The position numbers were made by a program, and so were the translations under genes. The notes below the pieces were generated by a model. It was not told the origin of the DNA. It saw nothing but the letters and a program-made list of their open reading frames with translations, and did no database searches. Source: Anolis sagrei (lineage: Eukaryota; Chordata; Lepidosauria; Squamata; Anolidae). From it: a stretch of DNA of 64,000 bases. Shown here piece by piece: positions 51,131 through 63,557 of the stretch (positions are counted from its first letter, which is position 1; the number at the start of each line of letters is the position of its first letter). The stretch covers positions 180,094,040-180,158,039 of the forward strand of contig NC_090025.1 of NCBI RefSeq assembly GCF_037176765.1, given 5' to 3'.

Positions 51131-52110
51131 AGTCTAAACCATTCCAGTGTTTGATTTCACATAGTTCCATGTTTATCTATTGCACTAGGTTCCGACAGGC
51201 TTTTTCAAAAAGCCATGTTTTCACTTTTCTGTGGAAGGTCAGGAGGGAAGGGGCTGATCTAATATCCCTAATATCCACAGCCTGTATGGGAGGACAGTTT
51301 CAGTTCAGTTCAGATAGTTTCTAAGAAGGACCAATTAACCCTTCAACCAAAAAAAAAGTTGCACGGGCTGAAGAGCCTTTCTTTGTCCACTATGGCGCCA
51401 GTGATTCCTAGCTTGGTACAAATGTGGTCACAGGCTTCGTGCGTGTGTGTGTGTGTGTAGCATGGCTGGGATCATAGTACGGCCCTGCTTTAAAAAGTCA
51501 AACTAACAAGTTGAAAGAGTAGGTTGTTTGTAGAGCCTTTCCTCACAATGGGGTGTGATTTGACTCTTCTTTCCATTTTTTGATAACTGGCTGCTGTGTG
51601 GTTGTTTGAAATTGCGGGAGGAACAGATTCCTCTTCCTCCTGCTGACTGGACAAGGGATTAGCAATATAGACAGAGGCATGTCCTGTCATCTGACAAATG
51701 TTTTCTTTTTAGAGAATTATTGCTGGTGGGGGCTGGACTGCCTGTGCTTGTGCTTGCATGCATTTGGGCTGCCATTTCTTCCCTCTAGTACTCCCCCCCC
51801 CCACACTCCCCACAATTGCATTTATTCAACAGTTGGTAAGAATGGCGTTCTTTGCATGTACTTGAGGGAGAGAAGATAGATGCATGATACAGCATGCCCT
51901 TTCTTCTTTTTCAAACTTGCTCTTGCAAGAGGAGGCCTGTACAGTTGTTTCCAAATCCCTGGTCTCGTTGGAAAGGCGAATAAAAGCTCTGCAGAATTGC
52001 ACTGACTATTTACTAAAATTGAATTCTTAGCATTAGATCACTAGAAGCGTTAGATATTGTTACTACTTGCTGGGTCGTTGATTGACTGCAGACTGTAAGG
52101 GTGCATTGAC
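51131..52110. other. BCL2L13 intron 1 stretch
   Basis: No exon seen. It includes a short (GT)n at about 51,440-51,460. Nothing else recognised. Confidence 0.35.
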
Positions 52111-52111
52111 A

Positions 52112-52221
52112 CCAGTGGTTCTCAACCTGTGGGTCTCCAGATGTTTTGGCCTTCAACTGACTCGAATTTCTAGGAGTTGTAGGCCAAAACACCTGTGGAT
52201 CTGCAGGTTGAAAAGCACTGA
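52112..52221. mobile_element. Short palindromic hAT-type MITE
   Basis: CAGTGGTTCTCAACCTGTGG on the left, mirrored by CTGCAGGTTGAAAAGCACTG on the right. GATGTTTTGGCCTTCAACT pairs with AGTTGTAGGCCAAAACACC inside. No clear target duplication. Confidence 0.75.
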
Positions 52222-52801
52222 TGTTATTTGAGTGAACATCCAGCAGTTCTGTACGTTCTTATCAATATTATCAAGAAAATCGTCCTTTTGTCTACCTATA
52301 ATACTTGTAATATTTTCAGGAGTTTTAGAAGTTTGCTGAGCTATACACAATATGAAATTTTGAAAGCAAGTGGTGGAATTATAATTAACATTTGAAATCA
52401 TCTTAATTGTTGATATAAATAACTTATACTTTTAAAATTAGCAGTGGATACATTATTTGTGATTCTTCATGCTTGCAAAGATTAGTTCAAAGTATGGAAG
52501 AGGTTGTGAAATCTTTGTAGCATATAATTCAGTTAAACTCACTGAACACTTCACTTGTTTATGTGAGGTTTTGATGAGTGTTTTAAAGTTGAAGTAAAAC
52601 TATAGCTTGGATAAATGACAGATATTAAACCTTTTGTTACTCTGATCTAAAGCTTCCTTTTGAGATTGATAAAGCAACTTGGAAAATGGAGTATTCAAAA
52701 AATCCTCTATCTTCACAAGACTTTCCAATGTTCAATTGTATTAGATCATATAGTAAGTATTTTCCACATTCTGCAGAAGCAGATGATGGGGGCTAAATTA
52801 A

Positions 52802-53313
52802 ATTGTTTCTGGAGGTCAGTTATCAAAGTGCTGACATGAAAAACTAATAGCATTTAACAGATGGATGCATATAATTTTTTTATGGTCTGCAAAGGTAAGA
52901 GCTTAAAATGTAGAAAATAAAGAAATGTTTGATGTGTTGCTTCCAACATAGCCATTCTCACAACAGGTATATCTCAGTTAACCAAGTAGACACACTCCTT
53001 TGCATTACCTCTTAAACAGAAACTTTTGCACCAAAGTTAGAAATAGAAATAATAGGACAAGGTTCCTACACAAATTAAAGAATAAGCAGTTAAACTTATT
53101 TCAGCTAACTTTCACAACTATGGAATGAAACAATCACATTAAGGGATCCTTGCATAAGTAAACAATCACATGTTGATCATTCTGGAGAATTCTTGAGGGC
53201 CTTTTCCAAAATACACCCAGGGATGGTTTTCTTCCTTACTTCCATTTCATGGCCAGACTTATACATCAGTGCTTTTCATGTCAGCACTTTGATAACTGAC
53301 CTCCAGAAACAAT
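52802..53313. repeat. 41-bp perfect inverted repeat with 430-bp spacer
   Basis: Left arm 52,802-52,842 (starts ATTGTTTCTGGAGGTCAGTT) is the exact reverse complement of 53,273-53,313. The spacer is AT-rich and matches nothing I know. An L2 3' end begins immediately after the right arm. Confidence 0.9.
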
Positions 53314-53835
53314 GACAATAACAACTTTATTTTTATATCCCGCCACCATCTCCCCGAAGGGACTTGGGACGACTTACAAGCAGGACCAAGACCAGTAACA
53401 ACAGAGCTAATCAACTAAAAATAAAGACATAATAAAAATATAATAATCTAATCAAACAATTTAAACAGTAGAGTATAAAACATCATTGAAATGAATCAAA
53501 GCAAGCCTCAATAACTGGAGCCAGGGATATGGTGAGCAGATCAAGAATTAGAGGGCTAGGCATGGGTCTGTACAAAAAGCGAATTATAGGGCCAAGACTG
53601 GAGGTAAAATGCTGAATTTAATCTAATGGTCAATTAGGGCTGGACATTTAGTGAGTGCTAGTCTAATCTCCCTGGGGAGGATGTTCCAGAGCCAGGGGGC
53701 CACTACCGAGAAGGCTCTCTCTCTTGTCCCCACGAACCGTGGTTGCGACAGTGGTGGGAGTGAGAGAAGGGCCTCCCTGAAAGATCTTAGGGTCTTTGAC
53801 GGTTCATAGGGGAAATGTGGTCACGAAAAAAGATT
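53314..53835 (-). mobile_element. L2-type LINE 3' end
   Basis: CATCTCCCCGAAGGGACTTG and, further in, CCAGGGGGCCACTACCGAGA, CTCTCTCTTGTCCCCACGAA: the inverted L2 3' UTR and ORF2 end. Confidence 0.7.
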
Positions 53836-56430
53836 TAACTTGCTGGAGGTATGTTGACTAGGCTTTGCCAACTACCCTAGAATAAATTTCTGCTTGGGAA
53901 AGCTAAATCCCTGGCCATTGTTTCTTTCTCAGTTCTTTTGAGAAACACTTGAAAGGTTAAGCCATAAATCAGTGGGACCATAGAGCACTAATCTACTAAT
54001 GCAGCTGATTCCTTGGTCCTCCAGGGGTTTTGGGCCTAACTCCCAGAAGTGCCACCAAACGTAGCTGACAGCCAGGAATTCTGGGAGCTGAAGTCCAAAA
54101 CAACTGGAAACGATTGGTTTAATTAGGTTGGTAATTTGGGAAAGGTTTGTGGAAACACAAACAGATAAGACTGGGTCTTCATATTTTAGATAGTCAAAAT
54201 CAATAGTGTGGTGATACATTAAACTTACAAGGAATAGGCAGGTCTTCTGACTAAAATAGCACATTGCTTCATATATTTGTATGGTAAAGTTAAGTTGGAA
54301 TTTCATTGCACAACAGGGTTAAAACATAAACTCTAGGGGATTATGGCAATTTTCTTTTTTTAAAAAAACTGTTTATTTACACATATTTGTATAATCCAGC
54401 TTTTGATTTGGATCACTTCTACTATCTGAGAAAGACAGTCTGCTTGATTCTATGATTATCCAAGTTATATGAACAACTGAAAGTCAAGTGGATAATGGAG
54501 GGTTTCGATTTGTGTGTTTGTGTAGAGATGTTATAATTGATAAAGAGTAAACTCAGCATAGTTTCCTACTTTTAAAGTTTAGCCTGGTCCAAGAGCTGGA
54601 AAAGTAGGAATCTTAATGGCTTTATATAAGGTCTTGGATGAACAGGTACTGCATATTCTTCCATGTGTACATCTCAAAAAAATGGTTTTTTTATTGAGGC
54701 ATCAGTGTAGAAATTTGGTGGGGGTGATACCATACTTATTTTTGACTGGGATCTAAACTTCTTTCACTGCTTTAGCAAAACGTGTCATTCATAGTTTAAC
54801 ATATGTAATTGTGCGGTCGGTGATATTTATGAATTTAAAGGTATAAAAGTATTGGTTCTATACAAGTAAAATCATTAATATGTCATAAAGAGAGAATTCT
54901 GGCTGCTGTATCCAAGGTTACCAAATTCCATGTTATTTTAGTTTTTGCTATGTAAAAAGTAAGAAAAATACGAGGCACAAAACCACACATTTTGTAATAA
55001 AATGTAAATATATTATCAGTTGCAAAAAATAATTTCACCAAGTAGGTTAGCAGCCCATTTAGATAGGAAGCTTAACTCAGTGTTGAAAATACCAAATTGT
55101 TCAATAATGTCTCATCAGGTGTAAGGCACCATCCATGTATGTTTCTCATGGAAAATGTCACTGCCCACTGTGTACAAAAATGCATTTTGAATCTAACTAT
55201 TGAATATGTTTATGCACAGAATCCATGCTTCTCTAATTCTGTAGCTATCCTCGTACATATATATCTTCAAACTGTGTATCTACTAATAGAGTGGCTAAAA
55301 TACTTTAAAAATCAGTTACCCCATTTAGAGAGAGAAAATATTTACTCTTGGGCTTTTTACTACATTCCACAAGATTTTCCATACAACTCTCCAATAAATT
55401 GAAATTTTGTCCAGGGAGAATAGGGGAAAAGGTTATTTTCCCTAACTTTTATCATAGACCTTCACATCTAATTTATAAAGAACAGCCTATGAAGCTTTCC
55501 GAATCTTCTGGAGTACGTTTTTAGAGTGCAGGAGGTGGATAAGTTGTTTATTTTGGCAGAAGCACAGGTATCCTGTGAAAATCATTCATTGATTCTTATC
55601 CCAAATCCCTCCTCATCCAGAAAAAAGGCCACTGGCGGATGCCATTTTGATATCTACAGTAATACTGTTATTTCATCCCAGAACCAATATTGTAATAGGC
55701 TATGCAATAAGTATTGAAAGTATTTGGCACAGACTATTTCAGTAATGTATCAATTCTGAGATAAGATGTCAATATTTTAGAAGTGCTTCTCGTTATTATT
55801 TTGTATGTGATTCATAGTTGCAATAAATGAGGCAGCAAGGGAGTTGAGCATGGGAAACCGCCTGCAAAGGATTCCAAGCATCCTCAACAATATGAGAAGA
55901 GGTGGGGTTTCCCGAAGGGTTGTCTAAAACTGGTAGTGAATTATGGAAGTTAAACTAATCATGTCCAATGTTGAAAAAAATCTGATCATGTGTAGCAACT
56001 TCTGGTGTTATTTTTGTACTGGGGTGCTAATAGCAGGGTAAATCGGTGGAAAGAGCTGTAGGAATAGGACAAAGGGATGTTTGCCCTCATTTCCTGTCCT
56101 GTGTGAAAGTAATTGTAGATGCCTACAGCACTGGTTTTCACTTGAAGGTAGAATATTAAATAAGTGAAGAGGAACAGAAACTCTAAAATGGCAATAAAAT
56201 AAATAAATAAATAAATACAATAAAACAGTATATAAAAATGTATATATCTTGTTAGGCTACCTTGGATTCTGTATAGTGAAAAGGTGGATATAAGCCTAAT
56301 GAATTATGAAGTCATAAATACTTAATTCAAAAATATTATAACAGAAACAACTACCACAACTGTTTCCCCTGTTGATCACTGTGAATAAAGTGAGATATTT
56401 TGGTAGTGCCATTTTGTTACGTATGTAAGA
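53836..56430. other. BCL2L13 intron 1 stretch
   Basis: A degraded palindromic MITE lies at about 54,010-54,110 (CCAGGGGTTTTGGGCC mirrored by GAAGTCCAAAACAACTGG). A short (AAAT)n lies at about 56,195-56,225. No exon was recognised. Confidence 0.4.
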
Positions 56431-56439
56431 GGGGAGAGA

Positions 56440-56830
56440 GAGATTAAAAGAACCGGGCAATTTCCACAAATAGGGGGCCAGTTTATTCTAAATCTCTGGA
56501 TGGCTCTTTCTAGTAGTTTCATGTAGGTGTGAAATGGCATCAAAAAACAGCTGGAATGATGTGAGATCTCCACATCACAATTGCCATAGGACCAAGCATC
56601 ATTCTCCTGGGACTACTTTCATATAGGTCACTATTGAACTGATATAACATAATGCCATAAAATTACTGAAGGAGAATATCATAGTCAATAGTATCAAATG
56701 CTATTGAGAGATCAGGCAGAATTAATAAAGTAGCCCTCCCCGTCTCTCTTTTGCTAAAGATAATTGGCCAGGTTAACACAGGCAGTTTCAGTATTGTGTC
56801 CAGGCCTGTATCTGAATAGGAAGGGGTGGA
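56440..56830 (+). mobile_element. Old LINE fragment, L3/CR1-like
   Basis: AGTCAATAGTATCAAATGCT, TTGAGAGATCAGGCAGAAT and GTGTCCAGGCCTGTATCTGA resemble a motif series common in old amniote CR1/L3 LINEs. Strongly diverged. The family is a best guess. Confidence 0.4.
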
Positions 56831-58860
56831 GAAAGTGTTTCATTCTGACATGTGTACAATTTTTCTTCCACTATTCACATCTGATATCAAATACCTCCTA
56901 ATTCAGGGCTATTCCCTTCAAGAAGAGGTACAGCATAATGTAATATATCAACATTTTCTTTTCATTATAAGGTATTAACCGTTTCTTGAGTTCATCCATT
57001 CCATCTCTTTCAAATAGAGTCTAATAGTCATGAAAGGCAACTGTGAAGGAAATGGAATATCTGACTCTTTCAAGTCGTCTGCCCACATCTCCAGTTCACA
57101 ACATTAAACTGATCTTACAAACATTGATCAAACAATATTTTCAGTGCCATCGTCATCAACATTATTATATAACTGGATTTCTCTCAGTTACGGTGTCAAG
57201 TTCAGAATAGTTATTAGTACTTTTGCTTTCAAAGTGTCCTATAAAACCTTTACAGCAGATGTTGATGTAATATGTTGTTATTCTATGTAAGCTGGATGTC
57301 CCTAGTCCAGTCACTATTTGATGCAGTTCTACTGGATGGTTAACTACCCATATGAAGCAGAGAAGAAAGTCTTCTTTGCTGGTGCCACATAGCAGGCAGG
57401 ATTATACACTCTCAAGTGTTCAGTTGTGTTTGCCAAGAGATTTGTGTCACTTTTGCTTCTGTCATCATTTAGCCTACTACTACATTGATTGTCAGTTCAC
57501 AGAAAGCCAAGAAGTCTTCCAGGCCTCTTACAGTCAGATAAGATATTTTAATGCAGCCTTGTCAATAGAACTATTCATTTCTCCATTCTAGATCAAGGCC
57601 TTGACTAAGGCACCAGTCTTGCCCATTGGAAAATCTCCCAGAGCATTCAGATAGTTTAGGTTCCATAACTTTCTAGGAGTGAAACAGTTTAACAAACCCC
57701 CGTCTCCTACAGAAAGGATTAATAATGGAAACCCAACATAGGGCTTCATTCCCCCAACAGACCTGCTTAGTTTGCCTTTGGGGGGAAAAAAAGATCTGGA
57801 TTATATCCTGTTATCTCTAGAGGCTGTGATGTCATGAAAACCTGATCTCAGTTGCCCCAGAATTATCATTGAAGTCTTCTAGGGACCTCATCATACTGAT
57901 GGGCCCCCAGTTCAGTTTCACCAGTGAACACTTGGCGGGCCCCATCCTCGAAAAGGAGCAAGGGGCCAATTTACCCCTGTGTAATGAAGTGGTGAAATTA
58001 ATGTCTTGGGTTTCTCCAAAACCAAGCTGGAGATATCTTCTGCCAGCACAGACATTTACGTTCGGATCGTCTTGATTCTGGCTCCGTGGCATTACACCAG
58101 GTATAGTAGAGTCTACTATGTCTCGTGCCCAGATGGATATTTTTTTTAATTTGGAGCTATTTGTACTGAAGTTCCCCAAATTCTCAATCTGGACTAGTTC
58201 ATTAGATATTAAGGTAAGTACAGCAGGCTGAGATCAGGCCAACTCTGCTTATGTGCTTAGTTCTTGACAAACTGGGTCATCCATCTCATTTTTTATGCAG
58301 GGCTGGACAACTGGTCATCCAGGTGTTTTTGCACTACAGCTCCCGTCATCCATTTAATGTAGCAGATGAGTGAGGTTTTATTATGGACTATTCTGGCATT
58401 CATCAGTAGCATCTCTAAGGGCAGATCAGTATGGCCCCGTGTGCCTTGTGGGCAAAGGAATGGCTACAATCTTCCAGTTGCTTCTACATCTCCTGTGAGA
58501 CCTGGAGCTCCTTGCACAATACCCTCCACTAACCAACTGTATCCATGGGAAATGTGGCCCCAAACCTCTACACGACTCTCTTTAATGTGCCGGAAACAAA
58601 ACTGTGCTCCCCTTCCTGAATGCAGACATAATTCTCACAGGAAAGCATCCAGCAAGGAAAAAGAATTCAGTCTGAAAAGGGTTAATATCGTACTACCCTG
58701 AAATCCATAATGCAAACCACATCTATATGCAGTTCTGTTCACTCTACCTAAAATAGTGTATTGTTGAGTTGGAAAAGGTATAGAAAACAGCAATTAGAAT
58801 GATCTCAGGACTGTAACAGCATTCCTGTGTTGAATAACAGTTGGGGCTCTTTCGCTTCAA
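56831..58860. other. BCL2L13 intron 1 stretch
   Basis: The open frames at 57,832-58,179 (-) and 58,366-58,701 (+) lack family resemblance and splice support. No repeat ends seen. Confidence 0.35.
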
Positions 58861-58861
58861 A

Positions 58862-58995
58862 CAGTGTTTCTCAAACTGTGCTCCTCCAGGTGTTTTGGAC
58901 TTCAGCTCCCAGAAATCCCATCCAGTTTACAAGCTGTTAGGAATTGTGGGAGCTGAAATCCAATACATTTGGAGGAGCACAGTTTGAGAAACTCT
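58862..58995. mobile_element. Palindromic hAT-type MITE
   Basis: CAGTGTTTCTCAAACTGTGC on the left; GCACAGTTTGAGAAACTCTG on the right. The inner CCAGGTGTTTTGGACTTCAG pairs with CTGAAATCCAATACATTTGG. Confidence 0.8.
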
Positions 58996-59521
58996 GGCTT
59001 AGAATAAAACAAGTAAGGGTAGACATGCTGGATGTGTGTGTGTGTGCAATTGGGTGTGTGGGAAAAGTAAAGAAGAAGCTTCTCATAATGCTAGAGCCTG
59101 GGGTTATCCACTGAAATTGAATAGTTAAGAGATACAAGATAAATGAAAACAAGTACAACACAGGTGCATAATTAAATTCTGTGGTTCACAACTACAACGT
59201 GTAATGATGACTCTGAACTTGAATGGATTTTTAAAAGGATTGCATACATCCATGGAAACAATGACTGGCGGATCCAACTTATACAGTTGTGAGCATTTTT
59301 TTAAAAAAAAATGCCCATACAGCTTACTATGATGTTTGGATTGCTCTTTCACATGTTTATATCTCACTGCGAAATGTTTCTGTATGTTGATAATGAACTA
59401 CTGTAGTAAAATTTGGGTGTGCATTGGAGCTTCCTTTTTTTTTTTTTTTTTTTGCAATTGCTTGTATATCCAGATTGTTATTTTAAATTTTGTAATAAAG
59501 TGTCAATCTTTCAATGTTTAG

Positions 59522-59700
59522 ATCAGAACGAAGGAGGTTTGGTGGCCCATAATCCTGTGGAACATTGGAAACCAAACAGATGGCATCCTCTACTGCTGTG
59601 CCTGTAGGATTTCACTATGAAACAAAATATGTTATCCTCAGCTATTTGGGTCTCTTGTCCCAAGAAAAACCTCAGAGGCAGGACAGTCTGACAGCTCAAG
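59522..59700 (+). CDS. BCL2L13: BCL2L13 exon 2 with the start codon
   Basis: The likely acceptor is TTTCAATGTTTAG at 59,521. Fifty-eight bases of 5' UTR precede ATG at 59,580-59,582. Coding covers residues 1-40 (MASSTAVPVGFHYETKYVIL then SYLGLLSQEKPQRQDSLTAQ) plus one base before donor GTAAAT. The FHYETKYVxLSYLGLLSQEK block is essentially that of human BCL2L13. Confidence 0.93.
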
Positions 59701-62700
59701 GTAAATATTACATACTACACATAGACAATCCAGTTAGCTAAATTTGATGTCTATATATTTTATATATTTCAAAATATTAAAATTTGTAGGACTTAGTTTT
59801 ATACAATATAATGTTCTAGAAACAAGACATTTTAGAGAAAAGTGATTAAGATGTCTTCTCCCTTTTTGCCAAACTTAGTTAGTATAATGCAGGTTATGGT
59901 ATTAAAACCGATCTTTGAACCTCAATCCATTTAATGTCATGCTGACTCAAAATGCACTTAGCTCATACCTAGCTTACTGAGTGGGTCATAATAAAAGCAA
60001 GAATTAGCTTTAAAAATAGGGGTGCTGTGTGAATGCGCAGATGGTAGAATCAGGTGGCAGTGATTACTCACGAGGCCGAGGCCACAGAGAGTGCAATAGC
60101 AAGAGCATTCTGGTCAGAAGCTGGAGAAACCGGTTGCCAAGCATTTCAACTCAGAACATCGCAACCTCTCTGATTTGGTACTGGGGTGCCATTTCTTTCA
60201 AGCATTTTGGACTAAAGGGAGGATTTCTGGATTCTTAGACTTAAAATTCTACCACGACATGGATTCAACCTTGTCCTAGATGATATCATCATCCTTTGAA
60301 AACAAAGTACAATTGACCCTCTGTATCCATGGATTCTTTATCTATAGAGTCAACCATCCACGCTGTGTAAATATTCCCTCTCCCCCTTTCCAAAAAGCAA
60401 AACTTGATTTTGCCAATTTATGGAAAGAATAAATACTATTTTAGTACACCATTATCCATAATGGGCTCTAACCATCTATAGATGTTGTTATTCATGGCGG
60501 TTGGGTCCTTTAACTGAACCCCAGCAGATACAAAGGGCCTACTATACTCTAAATTGATACATTGAAAGGAGCTCAGTTTCATCATTAGAGACCGAAGAAG
60601 GTGGAAGGCCATTGCCTTCCTCTGAGGCAGAGAGAGTGAGATGGCCAAGGTCACCCAGTGGGTTTTCGTGGCTGAATTTGATTCGAAGCCTGGTCTTCAG
60701 AGTCAAAGTCTAGTATCAGACCATTATACCATTTGGGATGTTGTACTGTTAAACAGTTGCTGTCTGAATGCAGAGTTCATAATTAAATGAGAAAGCAGTG
60801 ACAGGACAACAGTAGTTATATAAACAGAATTCTTACATACAGAAAGGATTTCCGTTTCCTTCTGCATTTTTTTCAGCTTGATTTCTTCCTGGGTATGACA
60901 GCCCATCATTTATCATCACCATCATGCTTGCTTTGTAGAGAAAATATGTTTTTCTGAATGACTTCTTTCTCAGTTGAGCAGGGTAGATATTTCACTAACT
61001 GAAGAATTTCAACTTGAATTTTCAGTTTTCAAACTATTATTCGTAGAACTAATTTTCAGCCTTTCCAACTAGAAGATATTACAGAGAAAACAAGTTCCTC
61101 TATGTTCCAGAGAAAATGCCTATTCTCTGTAATGTGATTTTTGCAGTTAGTTGAGTTAGCAGTGCTTGAGAGTTTTAGGGTATTTTTCCAAACAACATCT
61201 GGAGGGGCCATAAGGTGCCTATCCATGATTAAGAGGATTGCTGTACCTTTCTAATGGATTTGGACTTCCATTTAAAAAAAGCTGGCCAGTTTAGTTCATT
61301 TGGGTGTTGGCTTTAAAAGGGGGATTAAGCGGAGAAAGAGGATTGGAAATAGAACTTAAGTATACTGGCACTGAAATAAGTGCAAAGGGGTTTAATATTT
61401 GCACCACTTAAACATTACCTTATTTGCCTTTACTGTTGGATGTTAATGGATAAATGAAACCATGGAATTTGACATGCTGTAGAGTGGGTGTGCCATGCTA
61501 ATCCGTCTATTGTGTTCCATGCAATATCATTTTTAGAAATGAAAAAAATTATTACAGACAGTCCCCAAGTTACAAATATCTAACTTACAAATAACTCGGT
61601 TAAGAATGAAGGTGAGAAAACAGAAAGTGAGAGAAATCTACTCATAAGAAGGGAAATTCACTCCTGGAATAGTTATCATGGGGAATAGGTGTCTCCGCTG
61701 AAGCTTTATCAGCAATCCTTTCTTCCACAACCATCCAATATTTTTCAAAATCCAATGATCACTGAGACAGAAGGTGAGGTGAAATCTTCTGAACTAGGGC
61801 ACAGACAGCAAAACAAACACCACAGGGGTGTTCACCCTTCCCTATACTATCCAATGTACACACACACAGCCATATAGACCCATTGGGAAATCAGGAAGTG
61901 GCACTTACCTCAGCCACACTGGTAAACAGCCGTCTGGCTATGGCTAAAAACACAATGGTGTGAGTTTGGCAGCGCCATTGTGGCACTATCTCCTCCTCCA
62001 TGGGTTCCTCTACAAAGAGGTAAGACCATTTTAAAAACCGAAACCAGAATTGTTTGGGGCTGCTCATACACACACACATATACGTGTGTGTGTATTGTGT
62101 GTGTATACATGTATGTATGTATATGGCTGGAATTACACTTTAAAAATGTACCTGTTCCGACATACATATAAGTTCAACTCAAGAACAAATCTACAGAACA
62201 TACCTTGTTCGTAATTTGGGAACTGTCTGTACACCTAAATTCAATCGTATTAGTAGTCTAATCAAAAGGAAATACAGTAGTACAATAGTAGTATGTAAGA
62301 ATCTAATAAAGAAGAATGAAAATTTCAGCCCACTAGCATTAAAAAGGTTAAATAAAACTCTTTGATTATTACCTTTAATTGGATCCTTCCAAAAGTTAAA
62401 CAAATGGCTCACAGATATTTTAATAAGAATAAGAGATGGCCTTCAGATGGGATGAAGCTTTATTCAATGTAGTAGTGATGTTTAAAAGGGTAAGAGAAGA
62501 TTACATTGATTTTAAATGAGATACAAAGAAAGCAGAGTAAGAGTGCATCTGCACGGTAGAATTGATGCAGTTTGACACTACTTCAGTTGCCATGGCTCAA
62601 TGCTATGAAATCATAGAAATTGTAGCCTTCAGTGCCAAAGAGTCCTGGTGCATCACCAAACAACAGCACCCAGGATTCCATAGCATTAAACCAGTTGAAG

Positions 62701-63557
62701 TGGCGTCAAGCTGCATTAAATCTACATTGTAGATACACCCTGAGTTATAGTCCTCTTTGAAGACTGCAATAGGAAAATAGATTAACTTCTACAGAGAGAG
62801 TTATTGATTATAATGGTGAATGAGGTGGAGAAAATTGAAGTATGTAAAAGAAAAAAAATGAATTTGCAAACAAACTCATGAGAATGTTAGTATATACATT
62901 CTGAAAAGAGAGGGAAACGAAATTGATTTTGAGATACAGAAGTGCAAAATTGTGATTACTGGTAATGAGAAATGTATTTTCCTGATTTTACTTCTCTACA
63001 AAAGTGTCAAGAACTTCCAATGAACAAATTGGCTCAATATACTACAAAACATAATTTACCTAAAAGTATAGGACTGTGACAATTAGCCCTCCACATTTGC
63101 TGGGGTTAAGGACAAAAAGGAAGGAGCAAGATTTTTTTTAAAAATGCTATTTTAAAACACAGTTTTATGCTACAGTTTTGTTCATGTCTACTCACGAGAC
63201 ATTATTTATACTCAGGTAAGTGTGTGGCTTGCAACCTTAAATTTACTGTTTGCCATAAGTTTTTTAAAAATAGATTCGGTGCTTGAGAATGTGACCAGGA
63301 TTCTTTTGTGCTCTTATTTTTATGAAAAAAATTAAGCTCTTTTCTTTGTTGGCACAATAGTGGTTACTATGTACTGGGTTTTTCTTTTCTTCTCATGATG
63401 CTTTTCTAAAAGATCATTAATTTTAGTGGAATCTTTTGGTTTATTTCAGTGATGGAGCCAACTGTGGTCCCACAAGCTTTAGAAAAGGAGGTTCTAGAAA
63501 AAATTAAAGCAGAAATTGAGGAGGAGTTGAGACGTCTTGATGAAGAAATTTTGGAAG
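59580..63557 (+). CDS. BCL2L13: BCL2L13 (Bcl-rambo), first two coding exons, incomplete
   Basis: This is a Bcl-2-family protein anchored in the mitochondrial outer membrane by a C-terminal helix. In mammals it promotes mitochondrial fragmentation and acts as an LC3-binding mitophagy receptor. Only the N-terminal ~76 residues are in the window (exons 59,580-59,700 and 63,450-63,557). The junction restores a Val codon, giving an in-frame chain. The BH regions, LC3-interacting motif and membrane anchor lie beyond the right edge. The start Met agrees with the human N-terminus (MASSxxVPxGFHYETKYV). Position and orientation next to ATP6V1E1 match human 22q11. Intron 1 (49,077-59,521) is about 10.4 kb and repeat-rich. 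Confidence 0.93.
60308..60546. mobile_element. Tigger/mariner-like short element
   Basis: Left end CAATTGACCCTCTGTATCC follows TA; the right end, inverted, reads TAGTAGGCCCTTTGTATCTG. Short and non-coding, in BCL2L13 intron 2. Confidence 0.6.
60575..60735 (-). mobile_element. MIR-like tRNA-derived SINE
   Basis: TGGCCAAGGTCACCCAGTGG and the inverted head (GATTCGAAGCCTGGTCTTCA, ACCATTATACCAT) follow the order of an old amniote MIR/CORE-type SINE on -. Diverged. Confidence 0.55.
61555..62229. mobile_element. Tc1/mariner-type non-autonomous element
   Basis: Left end CAGACAGTCCCCAAGTTACA and right end GTAATTTGGGAACTGTCTG are inverted, and TA flanks both (61,553-61,554 and 62,230-62,231). A second internal inverted pair involves TTACAAATAACTCGG. 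A (CA)n/(TG)n stretch lies at about 62,068-62,125. No transposase. Confidence 0.75.
62540..62745. mobile_element. GGTGCATCTA-type MITE
   Basis: AGTGCATCTGCACGGTAGAA on the left is mirrored by CTACATTGTAGATACACCCT on the right, with TTGCCATGGCTCAATGCTAT inside. Sister copies lie at 31,067 and 42,996. Confidence 0.7.
63450..63557 (+). CDS. BCL2L13: BCL2L13 exon 3
   Basis: Residues 41-76 plus one base: VMEPTVVPQALEKEVLEKIK then AEIEEELRRLDEEILE. The helix matches human (LDQEILLKVKTEIEEELKSL). Acceptor GGTTTATTTCAG; donor GTTTGT, a weaker match to consensus. Reading past the donor soon meets a stop, consistent with an intron. Confidence 0.9.

Noticed and set aside
57832-58179. 115-residue open frame on -
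   Set aside because: No recognised domain; isolated within BCL2L13 intron 1.
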